Of a DNA stretch of 10,859 nt, positions 1 through 5,744 are shown piece after piece. The notes beneath the pieces are model-generated. The model was not told the DNA's origin and did no database searches. It worked only from the letters and a program-made list of their open reading frames with translations. Both the position numbers and the translations under genes were made by a program. The DNA lies in contig JAAYHI010000018.1 of assembly GCA_012727415.1 (NCBI GenBank), forward strand, positions 1 through 10,859. The letters run 5' to 3'. Each line of letters begins with the position of its first letter. Positions within the stretch are counted from its first letter, which is position 1. Origin of the DNA: Bacillota bacterium. Lineage in GTDB: Bacteria; Bacillota; Proteinivoracia; UBA4975.

Positions 1-752
1 TCCTTCAAAGCCTCGGCAAGTTTTATCGCCAGCAGCACAAGGCCGATGCTTAAGGCCACTGGAGCCAGCCGCAGAATGTTGCGGATAATGATAAATGCAT
101 TGGTGGCCGCCAGGGAAATATCGGGATGAGTATTGGCGCTTTTTACTTCATGAATAGTGGTATTTATGCCAAAGACACCAAGATAAAAGACGCTAAATAC
201 CAGGATTGCGGCTATTAACGCAAGGAGCCTCTGTATCCAGTCCAACACTCCAATAGTCCCGGCACTGCTGACTCCCCGCAGCAGCTTGAGGATGAGGCAG
301 CCAAAGAGAACAGAATAAAAGCTGATGCCCCAGGCGGCCTTCCCCGAAAGTTGGATGTGCGCATTAAAACCCGTTATCAGCTGTCCCAAGCCCTCAAGGC
401 CGTTAGACACATGCTTAGTAAAGAACGCCGGATTGACCATGAGGTACATCATGATAAAAAGCAGCGCACTCATTACCACCAGGAGGCAATCCTCGAGCTT
501 CACTTTCTTCTTCACCAGCCGCCAGAGAAAGTACAGCAAGGGACAGAGGCCAACAGCACTGTAAACCAGGATTGCTGCAATATTGCCCCACCCCCCCGAA
601 AGGGACAGAGTCCGCAGCCACCCCCCAATCTGAGCAAAGGGAAATGAAAGCCCGGTAGACAATGCATTGGCGGAGGGAATGGCCAGGCATGCCGCCAGCA
701 GGCACAGGACCGCCTCTATGACCAACACCATCGCCAGGTTTTTAATTTTCAA
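1..752 (-). CDS. Multi-spanning membrane protein of unknown function (3' end outside the window)
   Basis: An open frame reads without a stop for 250 codons from a TTG at 752-750 to the left edge, so the C-terminus is missing. The TTG start is chosen because GGAGG lies 7 bases upstream and a promoter and operator-like dyads lie just before it; no ATG with a comparable site was found. The product is very hydrophobic. The first segment, about residues 4-25 (KNLAMVLVIEAVLCLLAA), may be a signal anchor. Further membrane segments are likely near 57-80, 93-115, 150-170, 185-208 and 228-248, with a basic KKKVK stretch near 85-89. I do not recognise the family. The small-regulator-controlled DUF2975 type of membrane protein is one possibility, but the middle of the protein does not match what I know of it. 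The gene is preceded by a terminator, so it starts its own transcript. Confidence 0.75.
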   Translation of the reverse strand, partial: MKIKNLAMVLVIEAVLCLLAACLAIPSANALSTGLSFPFAQIGGWLRTLSLSGGWGNIAAILVYSAVGLCPLLYFLWRLVKKKVKLEDCLLVVMSALLFIMMYLMVNPAFFTKHVSNGLEGLGQLITGFNAHIQLSGKAAWGISFYSVLFGCLILKLLRGVSSAGTIGVLDWIQRLLALIAAILVFSVFYLGVFGINTTIHEVKSANTHPDISLAATNAFIIIRNILRLAPVALSIGLVLLAIKLAEALK

Positions 753-765
753 GGGTACCGCCTCC

Positions 766-828
766 AATTATCGTTAAACAATAATTATGCTTTAAGCTTA
801 CCAGTACAATTATCGTTTGTCAATAATT
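766..828 (-). promoter_or_regulatory. Promoter with two near-identical 21-bp dyad operators
   Basis: Read on the minus strand, TTGACA (823-818) is followed after 17 bases by TAAGCT (800-795), a perfect -35 with a poor -10. Two 21-bp elements, 808-828 and 766-786, each begin AATTATCGTT and end CAATAATT on the plus strand; only the central bases differ (TGT versus AAA). Each is itself an imperfect palindrome, since AATTATCG and CAATAATT pair at 7 of 8 positions. Their centres are 42 bp apart, about four helical turns. One covers the -35 and the other sits directly against the GGAGG ribosome-binding site. This is the classic layout for a dimeric repressor acting on the downstream membrane-protein gene. 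The regulator is not visible in the window and may lie past the left edge. Confidence 0.65.
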
Positions 829-835
829 TTTTTCA

Positions 836-869
836 AAGAAAACGGACCGGGCCCTTGGACCCGGTCCAA
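836..869 (-). terminator. Intrinsic terminator (minus strand)
   Basis: GGACCGGG (844-851) and CCCGGTCC (860-867) form a perfect 8-bp GC-rich stem with an 8-base loop. On the minus strand it is followed by GTTTTCTTTG, a moderate U-tract. It lies more than 200 bp beyond the separate terminator that already closes the ZIP gene, so it should end another transcript that begins between 1080 and 870. Confidence 0.7.
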
Positions 870-1047
870 TATATTAACAAACGCCAGCCTCGGCAACATC
901 GGGCAACCTGCCCCGGGGACCGCCATTGTCGGCACTGCTTCGCCGAAGCGGCGTTTGGTGGCAGGATTGGTGCCATGAGCTTATTAAAGAATGACCAACT
1001 CCTGCCTGCTTCATTGTATTACCCCGCCCCAGGGGAGGTGCCAGGTG
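836..1047 (-). ncRNA. Candidate structured non-coding RNA between two terminators
   Basis: This stretch has no convincing reading frame on either strand: candidate frames lack a ribosome-binding site and have a protein-unlike composition. On the minus strand it contains a series of stems. CCCC/GGGG pairs 1022-1025 with 1032-1035. A stem pairs 995-1006 with 960-970 (11 pairs plus one bulged base). Directly after it, a perfect 8-bp long-range stem pairs 950-957 with 878-885 (GGCGTTTG with CAAACGCC), enclosing hairpins at 901-913 and around 938-953. The terminator at 844-867 follows. A weak promoter fits at TTGTGG (1082-1077), 17 bases, GATATT (1059-1054). I could not match it to T-box, cobalamin, NiCo, SRP, tmRNA, RNase P or 6S RNA signatures. 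Extent and strand are inferred from the terminator. Confidence 0.4.
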
Positions 1048-1080
1048 CCAATAAATATCCCGCCTTTGCCCAGCAGCCAC

Positions 1081-1104
1081 AAAAAAAGCAGGCACTGCCT
1101 GCTT
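1081..1104 (-). terminator. Intrinsic terminator after the ZIP gene
   Basis: AAGCAGGC (1086-1093) and GCCTGCTT (1097-1104) form an 8-bp stem with a 3-base loop. On the minus strand the stem runs into seven T residues (1087-1081). It begins about ten bases after the ZIP stop codon and closes the metal-uptake operon. Confidence 0.9.
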
Positions 1105-1114
1105 CTGTATATTG

Positions 1115-1831
1115 TTAAATCAATACACCCACTATAAATCCGGCCACCAGGCCAATGGTAGCCAGGTAATGGTGATAATTCCTGGCGTGGGGAATGAGTT
1201 CATCGCCCACGATGTAGAACATAGCTCCGGATGCAAAGCCCAGGGCGGCAGAAATAAATCCGGAACTGGATTGAAAGGCAATGCCGCCAATAGCTGCACC
1301 CACCACAGTCATAAGGCCGGCAACAGCGGTAAGAACCAAGACCTTAAAGGGGGTCTCCCCTCCCAGGCACAAGGGCACTGCCGTAGCCATTCCTTCGGGA
1401 ACGTTGTGAATGCCAATGGCTAGGGCAATGGCAAAGCCCAGGCTGGGATTAGCCACCATCCCTGCCCCAATAGCCAGGCCTTCGGCGATGTTATGGACTG
1501 CGATGCCAAGGAAGATCAGGTACCCCACCTTTAACATCTCTACCTTGCTGTCCTCACATCCGTTGGAAAAATGTATATGTGGGATCAAATGATCCAGCAA
1601 GTGCATAAATAAAGCACCAATTACGAAGCCAAACAGGGAAGGGAAAGTGCCGCCGATTTCAAGGGCTTCAGGCATGAGCTCCATCGTTGCCACAGCCAGC
1701 ATTACACCGCCTGCGAAACCCAACAGTGCCGATATTAGTTTTGTGGAAGGCTTCCCTGCAACAATCACTATACCGGCGCCAAGAGCAGTCGCCAATCCTG
1801 CCATCATGCTGTAAATTAATATTTCTCTCAT
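1115..1831 (-). CDS. ZIP-family divalent metal permease (GufA/ZupT-like)
   Basis: This 238-residue membrane protein belongs to the ZIP family, which moves Zn2+ and sometimes Fe2+, Mn2+ or Co2+ across the membrane into the cytoplasm. The two metal-binding signatures are visible as HNIAEG (about 113-118) and HNVPEG (about 142-147), on neighbouring membrane helices. ELMPEA (51-56) and GDELIPHA (209-216) are further conserved family stretches. A short loop with histidines (HLLDHLIPHIH, about 77-87) could gather metal. The ATG at 1831 is chosen because AGGAGG lies 5 bases upstream; an in-frame extension to 1873 would have no such site. The gene follows cbiO by 41 bp and probably belongs to the same operon, though a promoter inside the end of cbiO may also drive it. 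The substrate cannot be fixed from sequence; zinc is favoured by the Fur/Zur-like regulator at the head of the operon. Confidence 0.9.
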   Translation of the reverse strand: MREILIYSMMAGLATALGAGIVIVAGKPSTKLISALLGFAGGVMLAVATMELMPEALEIGGTFPSLFGFVIGALFMHLLDHLIPHIHFSNGCEDSKVEMLKVGYLIFLGIAVHNIAEGLAIGAGMVANPSLGFAIALAIGIHNVPEGMATAVPLCLGGETPFKVLVLTAVAGLMTVVGAAIGGIAFQSSSGFISAALGFASGAMFYIVGDELIPHARNYHHYLATIGLVAGFIVGVLI

Positions 1832-1864
1832 TTCAACCTCCTGCGCCAAAAAATAGCTTCTCTT

Positions 1865-1892
1865 ATTATACACTAACCGCCGACTGCGGCAA
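1865..1892 (-). promoter_or_regulatory. Internal promoter for the ZIP gene
   Basis: On the minus strand TTGCCG (1892-1887) and a perfect TATAAT (1870-1865) are separated by 16 bases. The -35 lies in the last codons of cbiO and the -10 just after its stop, giving a leader of about 27 bases before the ZIP start. The ZIP gene could therefore be made without the rest of the operon. No Fur-type palindrome is visible here. Confidence 0.5.
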
Positions 1893-2706
1893 GAATTTCA
1901 GCGGCTACCTTCTCCACATCCAGGTCGGCGTGGATTTCCAGCCCCCCCTGCTGCAGCAAAGCCACCAGGCGGAACAAGTCGGGAGCCTGGAGGCCGCTTT
2001 TTTCAAGTACGGCCTGTTGCTGAAAGACTTCAACAGGCTTGCCCCAGGCCGCCACCTGGCCCCCATTGAGGACATAGACAGTGTCTGCCAACAGCGCTGC
2101 CGGCTCCAGCTGATGACTGGTGAAAATAATTGCCGTCCTATCTTCCCTGCTGACTGACCGCAGCAAGCTGACCAAGGATTTTATCGCAGCCATGTCCAGC
2201 TGGGAAAAAGGTTCATCCAGCACCAGCAACTCCGGTCCGGTCACCAATGCTCCCGCCAGGGCGACTTTCTTTACCTCACCGCCACTGAGGTAGTGAGGTA
2301 CTTTATCCTTGAGGTGGCTTATTCCCAAGCGCTGCAATATTGCCTCTACGCGAGCGTCCTGCTCCTGGCGGCTTAACTTCAGGTGCCCCATGCCAAAGGC
2401 GATATCCTCCCCCACCGTGGGGCCAATAATCTGTTCCGCCGGATTTTGAAACACCACTCCCAAACGAGGGCGGACCCTCTCAAAGTCCTCATAGGGATCC
2501 AGGCCAAAGACCCGGACGCTGCCTTCTACCGGCCGCAGCATGCCGGTAATATGCTGAAGCAATGTGGTCTTGCCTGCCCCATTGGCAGCCAGCACGGCGA
2601 CTATCTCCCCCGGGTTGACTTCCATCTCCAGTCCACAGAGGGAAACTTCGGTGCGGTCAGGATAGACATGACGCAAGCAGTTGACTGACACCAAAGGCTC
2701 AAGCAC
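1873..2706 (-). CDS. cbiO: Energy-coupling ATPase of a CbiMQO-type metal transporter
   Basis: This 277-residue ABC ATPase is the CbiO component of an ECF-type Co2+/Ni2+-family importer, the cytoplasmic motor that drives CbiQ and CbiM. Visible motifs are a Walker A at about 40-47 (AANGAGKT), a Q-loop with the family-typical VFQNPAEQIIGPTVGEDIAF (about 85-104), signature LSGGE (140-144), Walker B LLVLDEP (160-166) with catalytic Glu165, and switch His198 in TSHQ. The first Walker A residue is Ala where Gly is usual (GANGAGKS in many relatives); the essential Lys46 is intact. The start is GTG at 2706, which overlaps the end of cbiQ by 8 bp. This indicates translational coupling. It is the fourth gene of the regulator-cbiM-cbiQ-cbiO-ZIP operon. 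Confidence 0.92.
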   Translation of the reverse strand: MLEPLVSVNCLRHVYPDRTEVSLCGLEMEVNPGEIVAVLAANGAGKTTLLQHITGMLRPVEGSVRVFGLDPYEDFERVRPRLGVVFQNPAEQIIGPTVGEDIAFGMGHLKLSRQEQDARVEAILQRLGISHLKDKVPHYLSGGEVKKVALAGALVTGPELLVLDEPFSQLDMAAIKSLVSLLRSVSREDRTAIIFTSHQLEPAALLADTVYVLNGGQVAAWGKPVEVFQQQAVLEKSGLQAPDLFRLVALLQQGGLEIHADLDVEKVAAEILAAVGG

Positions 2707-3397
2707 AATACCACCCCACTCCTATTGCGATTATCGCAGCCAATAAGGTCAAATCCCAAGGGCGCAAACGCCAGTCCCGGTTGATCCTCAGACCCTGTCC
2801 CAGGCCCCGCAGTCTCAGCAAATCATATTGCCGGCCCGCCATGTCCCAGGCCCGCACCAGGGTCATGCCGTACACCTGGGCCATTGCCCTCACCCGGGAC
2901 AGGCTTATTCTTTCCCTGCCCCGGCGCAATCTAACAGCGCGCAGGGTATTCTTGAGGCTCTCCAGTAACAGAAAAAATGAACGATAAGTAAAGTACATTA
3001 GCTCTCCAAAAACAGCAGGCATCGGCACTGAAATGAGGCCCAGGAGGCGAACCGGAACAGTAGTCATAAAGACCATGGCCACTGTCAGAGCCGATACAAC
3101 TGCCCTCCCCAGGACAAGCACGCCCACATTCCAGTCCCTGAGGCTGATAGCAAAGACGCTGGCGAAAAACAGGGGAATGATGGCCAGAGTCAGAAGCACC
3201 CGCCAAGGAAGGCGGTTGCTCAGGGCCAGCCCCAAGATAAAGACCAGCATACCAAGGAGAAAGGCCTGGGACCTTGTAGTCAGGAGAAAAGTCAGTACCC
3301 CGGCCGCAAAGAGAACCTTGGCCAGGGGAGAACACCGTTGCAGCCAGCAATGGTGATTGGCTGCGAGATAATCCATAGTCGCCAGATCCACTGCCAT
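2699..3397 (-). CDS. cbiQ: Transmembrane (T) component of a CbiMQO-type metal transporter
   Basis: This protein of about 232 residues matches the CbiQ/EcfT family, the membrane coupling subunit that joins the ATPase to the substrate-binding CbiM. Strongly hydrophobic segments fill the first half. The C-terminal cytoplasmic part has the helix that docks into the ATPase, ending AGRQYDLLRLRG, which corresponds to the Ala-Arg-Gly coupling motif of the family. The gene overlaps the cbiM stop codon (TGATG). The exact start is uncertain. GTG at 3400 and ATG at 3397 lie almost on top of GGGAGG (3405-3400), while the in-frame GTG at 3391 has the ideal 8-base spacing and would shorten the protein by two residues. 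The ATG is reported here. Confidence 0.88.
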   Translation of the reverse strand: MAVDLATMDYLAANHHCWLQRCSPLAKVLFAAGVLTFLLTTRSQAFLLGMLVFILGLALSNRLPWRVLLTLAIIPLFFASVFAISLRDWNVGVLVLGRAVVSALTVAMVFMTTVPVRLLGLISVPMPAVFGELMYFTYRSFFLLLESLKNTLRAVRLRRGRERISLSRVRAMAQVYGMTLVRAWDMAGRQYDLLRLRGLGQGLRINRDWRLRPWDLTLLAAIIAIGVGWYCA

Positions 3398-4056
3398 CAC
3401 CTCCCGGCAAATACGTCCCCGCGAACTTTGTTAATATATGCTGTCACCAACAAGGACACCCCCAGCTCCACTGCAACCCATATCGCCAGCAAAGGGGCAT
3501 ACAAAGGCAATAAGGTCTTGAGAAATACCGTCTCATGCCCTTCACCCCCATGCTCTTCATGTTGATGAGCCAGGGCCTCTAATCCCAGCCCTGCGGCACC
3601 GGTTACCGCCACAACTAACAGGGAAGAGACAACAAGGGCGATGAGCACGGATACAGCTACCCTCGGCAAAAGGCCCTTGTCGGCGCCCAAACCCCGGAAC
3701 AAAGCTCCTGCCACCAAGGCTTCGCTGCCCACTAACAGGGCGTTGACACCCAGTACTGTCAGCCCGCCATGCCCAATAAGGGCATTAAACACCAGCATAA
3801 TGAAGGTAGCCAGGAAGCCATTGAGGGGCCCCAAAAGAATTCCCGCCAGGGCCGATAAATTTATATGCACCAGCAAGCCCAGGGGGATATTCATTGCTGC
3901 CAGCCCCAGGGCAGCCATTATCGCCACCTGGGACAGGAGACGGCGCTGTTTTCGCAGCTTTAACAGGGCCAGCAGCGTCAGCAACCCAGTGCAAACCATG
4001 CCCCCAATCCATAACCACCAGGGCAATATTCCATCGCTAATATGTAAATGGCTCAC
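3397..4056 (-). CDS. cbiM: Substrate-binding membrane component of a CbiMQO-type metal transporter
   Basis: This 219-residue integral membrane protein is the CbiM/NikM component, which binds the metal ion. Family motifs are LHISDGILP (4-12), HINLSALAGILLGP (64-77) and GHGGLTVLGVN (95-105); the N-terminus and His64 are the expected metal ligands. A histidine- and acid-rich loop (HQHEEHGGEGHE, 164-175) precedes the last membrane segment. The GTG at 4056 is chosen because GGGGGAG lies 7 bases upstream and the codon overlaps the regulator's stop (GTGA). The N-terminus is odd. Relatives usually start Met-His, whereas this one starts Met-Ser-His-Leu-His, and no start codon exists at the usual position. 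There is no separate CbiN, NikN or NikL gene. The metal may be zinc, cobalt or nickel. Confidence 0.9.
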   Translation of the reverse strand: MSHLHISDGILPWWLWIGGMVCTGLLTLLALLKLRKQRRLLSQVAIMAALGLAAMNIPLGLLVHINLSALAGILLGPLNGFLATFIMLVFNALIGHGGLTVLGVNALLVGSEALVAGALFRGLGADKGLLPRVAVSVLIALVVSSLLVVAVTGAAGLGLEALAHQHEEHGGEGHETVFLKTLLPLYAPLLAIWVAVELGVSLLVTAYINKVRGDVFAGR

Positions 4057-4493
4057 AGAAGCACTCCCCCCTTTGGCTGGTTGGACTGACAATCCTTGCA
4101 GATTCCCAGCAGCTCGAACTGATGTTCATGGACCTCAAACTGAGCTGCGCGCAAATCCTCTTTTAAAAAGTCCAGTGGACAAACAGCGAGGGCAACCGTG
4201 GCCCCGCATTCAGTGCAGACGAAATGATGATGGTGGCTGCTCATGACACCTTCGTACCAATTCTTGCCCTGGAAATGGGTTCTGCGCGCCATTCCCGCCT
4301 CCACCAACATGTCCAAGGTGCGATAAATAGTGGGATAGCTGATGCTCTCATCCCTCCCCCTGCACTGGGTGAAGATATCATCCACATTCTGGAGACAAGG
4401 ATTGGCGCGGATTACCTCCAACACCAGCCTTCGCTGCCGGGTAACCCTGTAGCCCAGGGCATTGAGCCTGGCCAAGTCCTGCTTAATATCCAT
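4053..4493 (-). CDS. Fur-family metal-responsive repressor (Zur/Fur-like)
   Basis: This 146-residue protein is a full-length Fur-family regulator. The N-terminal winged helix spans about 1-80, with recognition helix region ISYPTIYRTLDMLVEAG (51-67). The C-terminal dimerisation part carries His-rich HHHHFVCTECG (87-97), His122 and His124 in HEHQFELLGIC, and a second pair CKDC (132-135). The two CxxC pairs form the structural zinc site typical of Fur, Zur and PerR relatives. The His cluster is the sensory site. Being first in an operon with CbiMQO and a ZIP permease suggests Zur (zinc) or a nickel/cobalt sensor rather than an iron regulator, but sequence alone does not settle this. Its stop overlaps the cbiM start by 4 bp. 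It probably represses its own operon through the palindrome at 4511-4527. Confidence 0.88.
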   Translation of the reverse strand: MDIKQDLARLNALGYRVTRQRRLVLEVIRANPCLQNVDDIFTQCRGRDESISYPTIYRTLDMLVEAGMARRTHFQGKNWYEGVMSSHHHHFVCTECGATVALAVCPLDFLKEDLRAAQFEVHEHQFELLGICKDCQSNQPKGGVLL

Positions 4494-4495
4494 TT

Positions 4496-4515
4496 ATTTA
4501 CACCTTCTTGTAAAT
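4496..4515 (-). promoter_or_regulatory. Hairpin displaying or masking the regulator gene's ribosome-binding site
   Basis: ATTTACA (4496-4502) and TGTAAAT (4509-4515) form a 7-bp AU-rich stem whose 6-base loop (4503-4508) reads AGAAGG on the transcript, the likely ribosome-binding site of the Fur-family gene. The stem ends two bases before the ATG. It is weak and could be a mild translational control. It also shares bases with the operator palindrome, so it may simply be part of a DNA-binding site. Confidence 0.35.
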
Positions 4516-4527
4516 GATTATCATATA
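4511..4527 (-). promoter_or_regulatory. Fur-family operator palindrome
   Basis: The 17-bp stretch TAAATGATTATCATATA is an inverted repeat with 7 of 8 pairs matching around a central T; the inner ATGATTATCAT is perfect. On the minus strand TGATAATCATTTACA also fits the 7-1-7 Fur/Zur/PerR box layout with two mismatches. It lies immediately downstream of the -10 box, over the expected transcription start of the regulator operon, where bound repressor would block transcription. Confidence 0.65.
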
Positions 4528-4530
4528 ACA

Positions 4531-4559
4531 ATAGTATATTATGATGCTGCCGGTGTCAA
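4531..4559 (-). promoter_or_regulatory. Promoter of the fur-cbiMQO-ZIP operon
   Basis: On the minus strand a perfect TTGACA (4559-4554) is followed after exactly 17 bases by TACTAT (4536-4531), a strong sigma-A type promoter. The start of transcription should fall near 4524, inside the Fur-type palindrome. Confidence 0.8.
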
Positions 4560-4629
4560 TTATTCCCGGCAGTCCCCTTCCTTACTTCCGGGTACCGGCA
4601 TCATGACCCTGGAATCCGGCATAAGCCTT

Positions 4630-4638
4630 TGGTATACT
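4630..4638 (+). promoter_or_regulatory. Extended -10 promoter of the M42 peptidase gene
   Basis: TGGTATACT contains the TGn extension and a 5-of-6 -10 box (TATACT, 4633-4638). No good -35 is seen at the usual distance; the best is TGGAAT. The start would be near 4645, giving a leader of about 23 bases with a GAGGAGG site. Confidence 0.5.
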
Positions 4639-4667
4639 GGAACCAGAAAAATTGAGGAGGAAAACAA

Positions 4668-5711
4668 ATGGAAAAATATTGGCCATATATAAAAGAGACC
4701 TTGCTGGATCTCCTGACCATCCCCAGCCCCAGTGGCTATACATATCAGGCCAATGGTTATGTCAGCCAGGAGCTGGAGGCAATGGGAATCAGTTATGTTA
4801 CTTCCACCAAGGGCGCCATCATTGCCACCGTCCCCGGCAGGGATACTGAAAACCAGCGCCTGATTAGCGCCCATATTGATACATTGGGGGCCATGGTCAA
4901 AGAAATCAAGAGCAACGGCATGTTGCAGCTGACTAATATCGGCGGCCTGGGCTGGGCCAATGTCGAAGGGGAAAACTGCACCGTCATCACTTCTTCCGGC
5001 AAGGAATACACCGGTACCCTTCTGCTCAACAAAGCTTCTGCCCATGTCCACGGCGACGAAACCGCCACCAGTGAACGCAAGGCCAGTACCATGCAGGTGC
5101 GGCTGGATGAAAAGGTCGATTCCGATGAGGACACCCGCAAGCTGGGCATTGAAGTGGGGGATTTCGTCGCCTTTGACCCCCGCACCGTTGCAACTGAATC
5201 CGGTTTCATCAAGTCCCGTCACCTGGACGATAAGGCGGGGGTGGCTGTAATTCTGGGAGTGCTCAAGGCCATTCAGCAAGATAGTCTGGAGCTTCCCTGC
5301 ACCACTCACTTTTTCTTCAGCAACTTTGAAGAAGTAGGCCATGGCGCCAGTGCAGGCATCCCCGCCGGGGTTAAGGAAATGCTCTGCATTGACATGGGCG
5401 CCCCTGGCGAGGGCCAGCAATCCGACGAATTCAGCGTCTCCATCTGCGCCAAAGATTCCACCGGCCCCTACAGCTGGTCGCTGAAGGAAAGGCTCGTCGC
5501 CCTGTGCAAGGACAATAACATTCCCTATCGGGTGGACATTTATCCCTTCTATGGTTCCGACGCCTCGGCCTCCTTGCGGGCAGGCCATGATATAGTTGCA
5601 GGCCTCATCGGCCCCGGAGTAGACGCTTCCCACTCTTTCGAGCGCACCCACAAAGACAGCATCATTGCAACAGCCAACCTGGCCCTGGCCTACATCAAAA
5701 GCGAAGTATAA
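4668..5711 (+). CDS. M42-family metallopeptidase (glutamyl/deblocking aminopeptidase type)
   Basis: This 347-residue cytoplasmic enzyme matches the full length of M42 peptidases, which use two metal ions to remove N-terminal residues from peptides and usually form large tetrahedral shells. Expected metal and catalytic residues are His69 and Asp71 (AHIDTLG), the bridging Asp187 (SRHLDDKAG), the EE pair Glu221-Glu222 (FSNFEEVGHG), Asp242 (CIDMG) and a C-terminal His322 (DASHSFERTH). The intervening PDZ-like dimerisation domain (about 75-170) is present. The start is ATG with GAGGAGG upstream. The gene is divergent from the Fur-family operon, so the metal link is only positional; M42 enzymes do use zinc or cobalt. 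It stops right before a two-way terminator. Confidence 0.9.
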   Translation: MEKYWPYIKETLLDLLTIPSPSGYTYQANGYVSQELEAMGISYVTSTKGAIIATVPGRDTENQRLISAHIDTLGAMVKEIKSNGMLQLTNIGGLGWANVEGENCTVITSSGKEYTGTLLLNKASAHVHGDETATSERKASTMQVRLDEKVDSDEDTRKLGIEVGDFVAFDPRTVATESGFIKSRHLDDKAGVAVILGVLKAIQQDSLELPCTTHFFFSNFEEVGHGASAGIPAGVKEMLCIDMGAPGEGQQSDEFSVSICAKDSTGPYSWSLKERLVALCKDNNIPYRVDIYPFYGSDASASLRAGHDIVAGLIGPGVDASHSFERTHKDSIIATANLALAYIKSEV

Positions 5712-5713
5712 AA

Positions 5714-5741
5714 TGTGGCACTGGGAATTCCCAGTGCCACA
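5714..5741. terminator. Perfect 28-bp palindrome, two-way terminator
   Basis: The arm TGTGGCACTGGG (5714-5725) is followed by AATT and the exact complement (5730-5741). It separates two converging genes: the M42 peptidase stops at 5711 and the gamma-like gene stops at 5745. The minus strand continues ATTTTATACTT, a usable U-tract; the plus-strand tail (ATCACTATTCTTTG) is poor in T. Confidence 0.8.
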
Positions 5742-5744
5742 TCA

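Noticed and set aside
1024..1050. Short direct repeat (GGCACC twice on the minus strand)
   Set aside because: Two six-base copies only; too short to be a meaningful repeat.
874..1095. Small open frames in the gap left of the ZIP gene
   Set aside because: No ribosome-binding sites, protein-unlike composition, and some cross the terminators; the stems in this stretch explain it better as RNA.
4582..4626. Repeated CCGGCAT elements between divergent promoters
   Set aside because: Two seven-base copies without dyad symmetry or promoter alignment; not enough to call an operator.
4494..4667. Cobalamin or NiCo riboswitch before the metal operon or peptidase gene
   Set aside because: The operon leader is only about 30 bases and contains no B12-box or NiCo-like helices; regulation is better explained by the Fur-type site.
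4560..5651. Long minus-strand open frame opposite the M42 peptidase gene
   Set aside because: The plus-strand gene has all catalytic motifs, a promoter and a ribosome-binding site; the antisense frame has none and follows from base composition.
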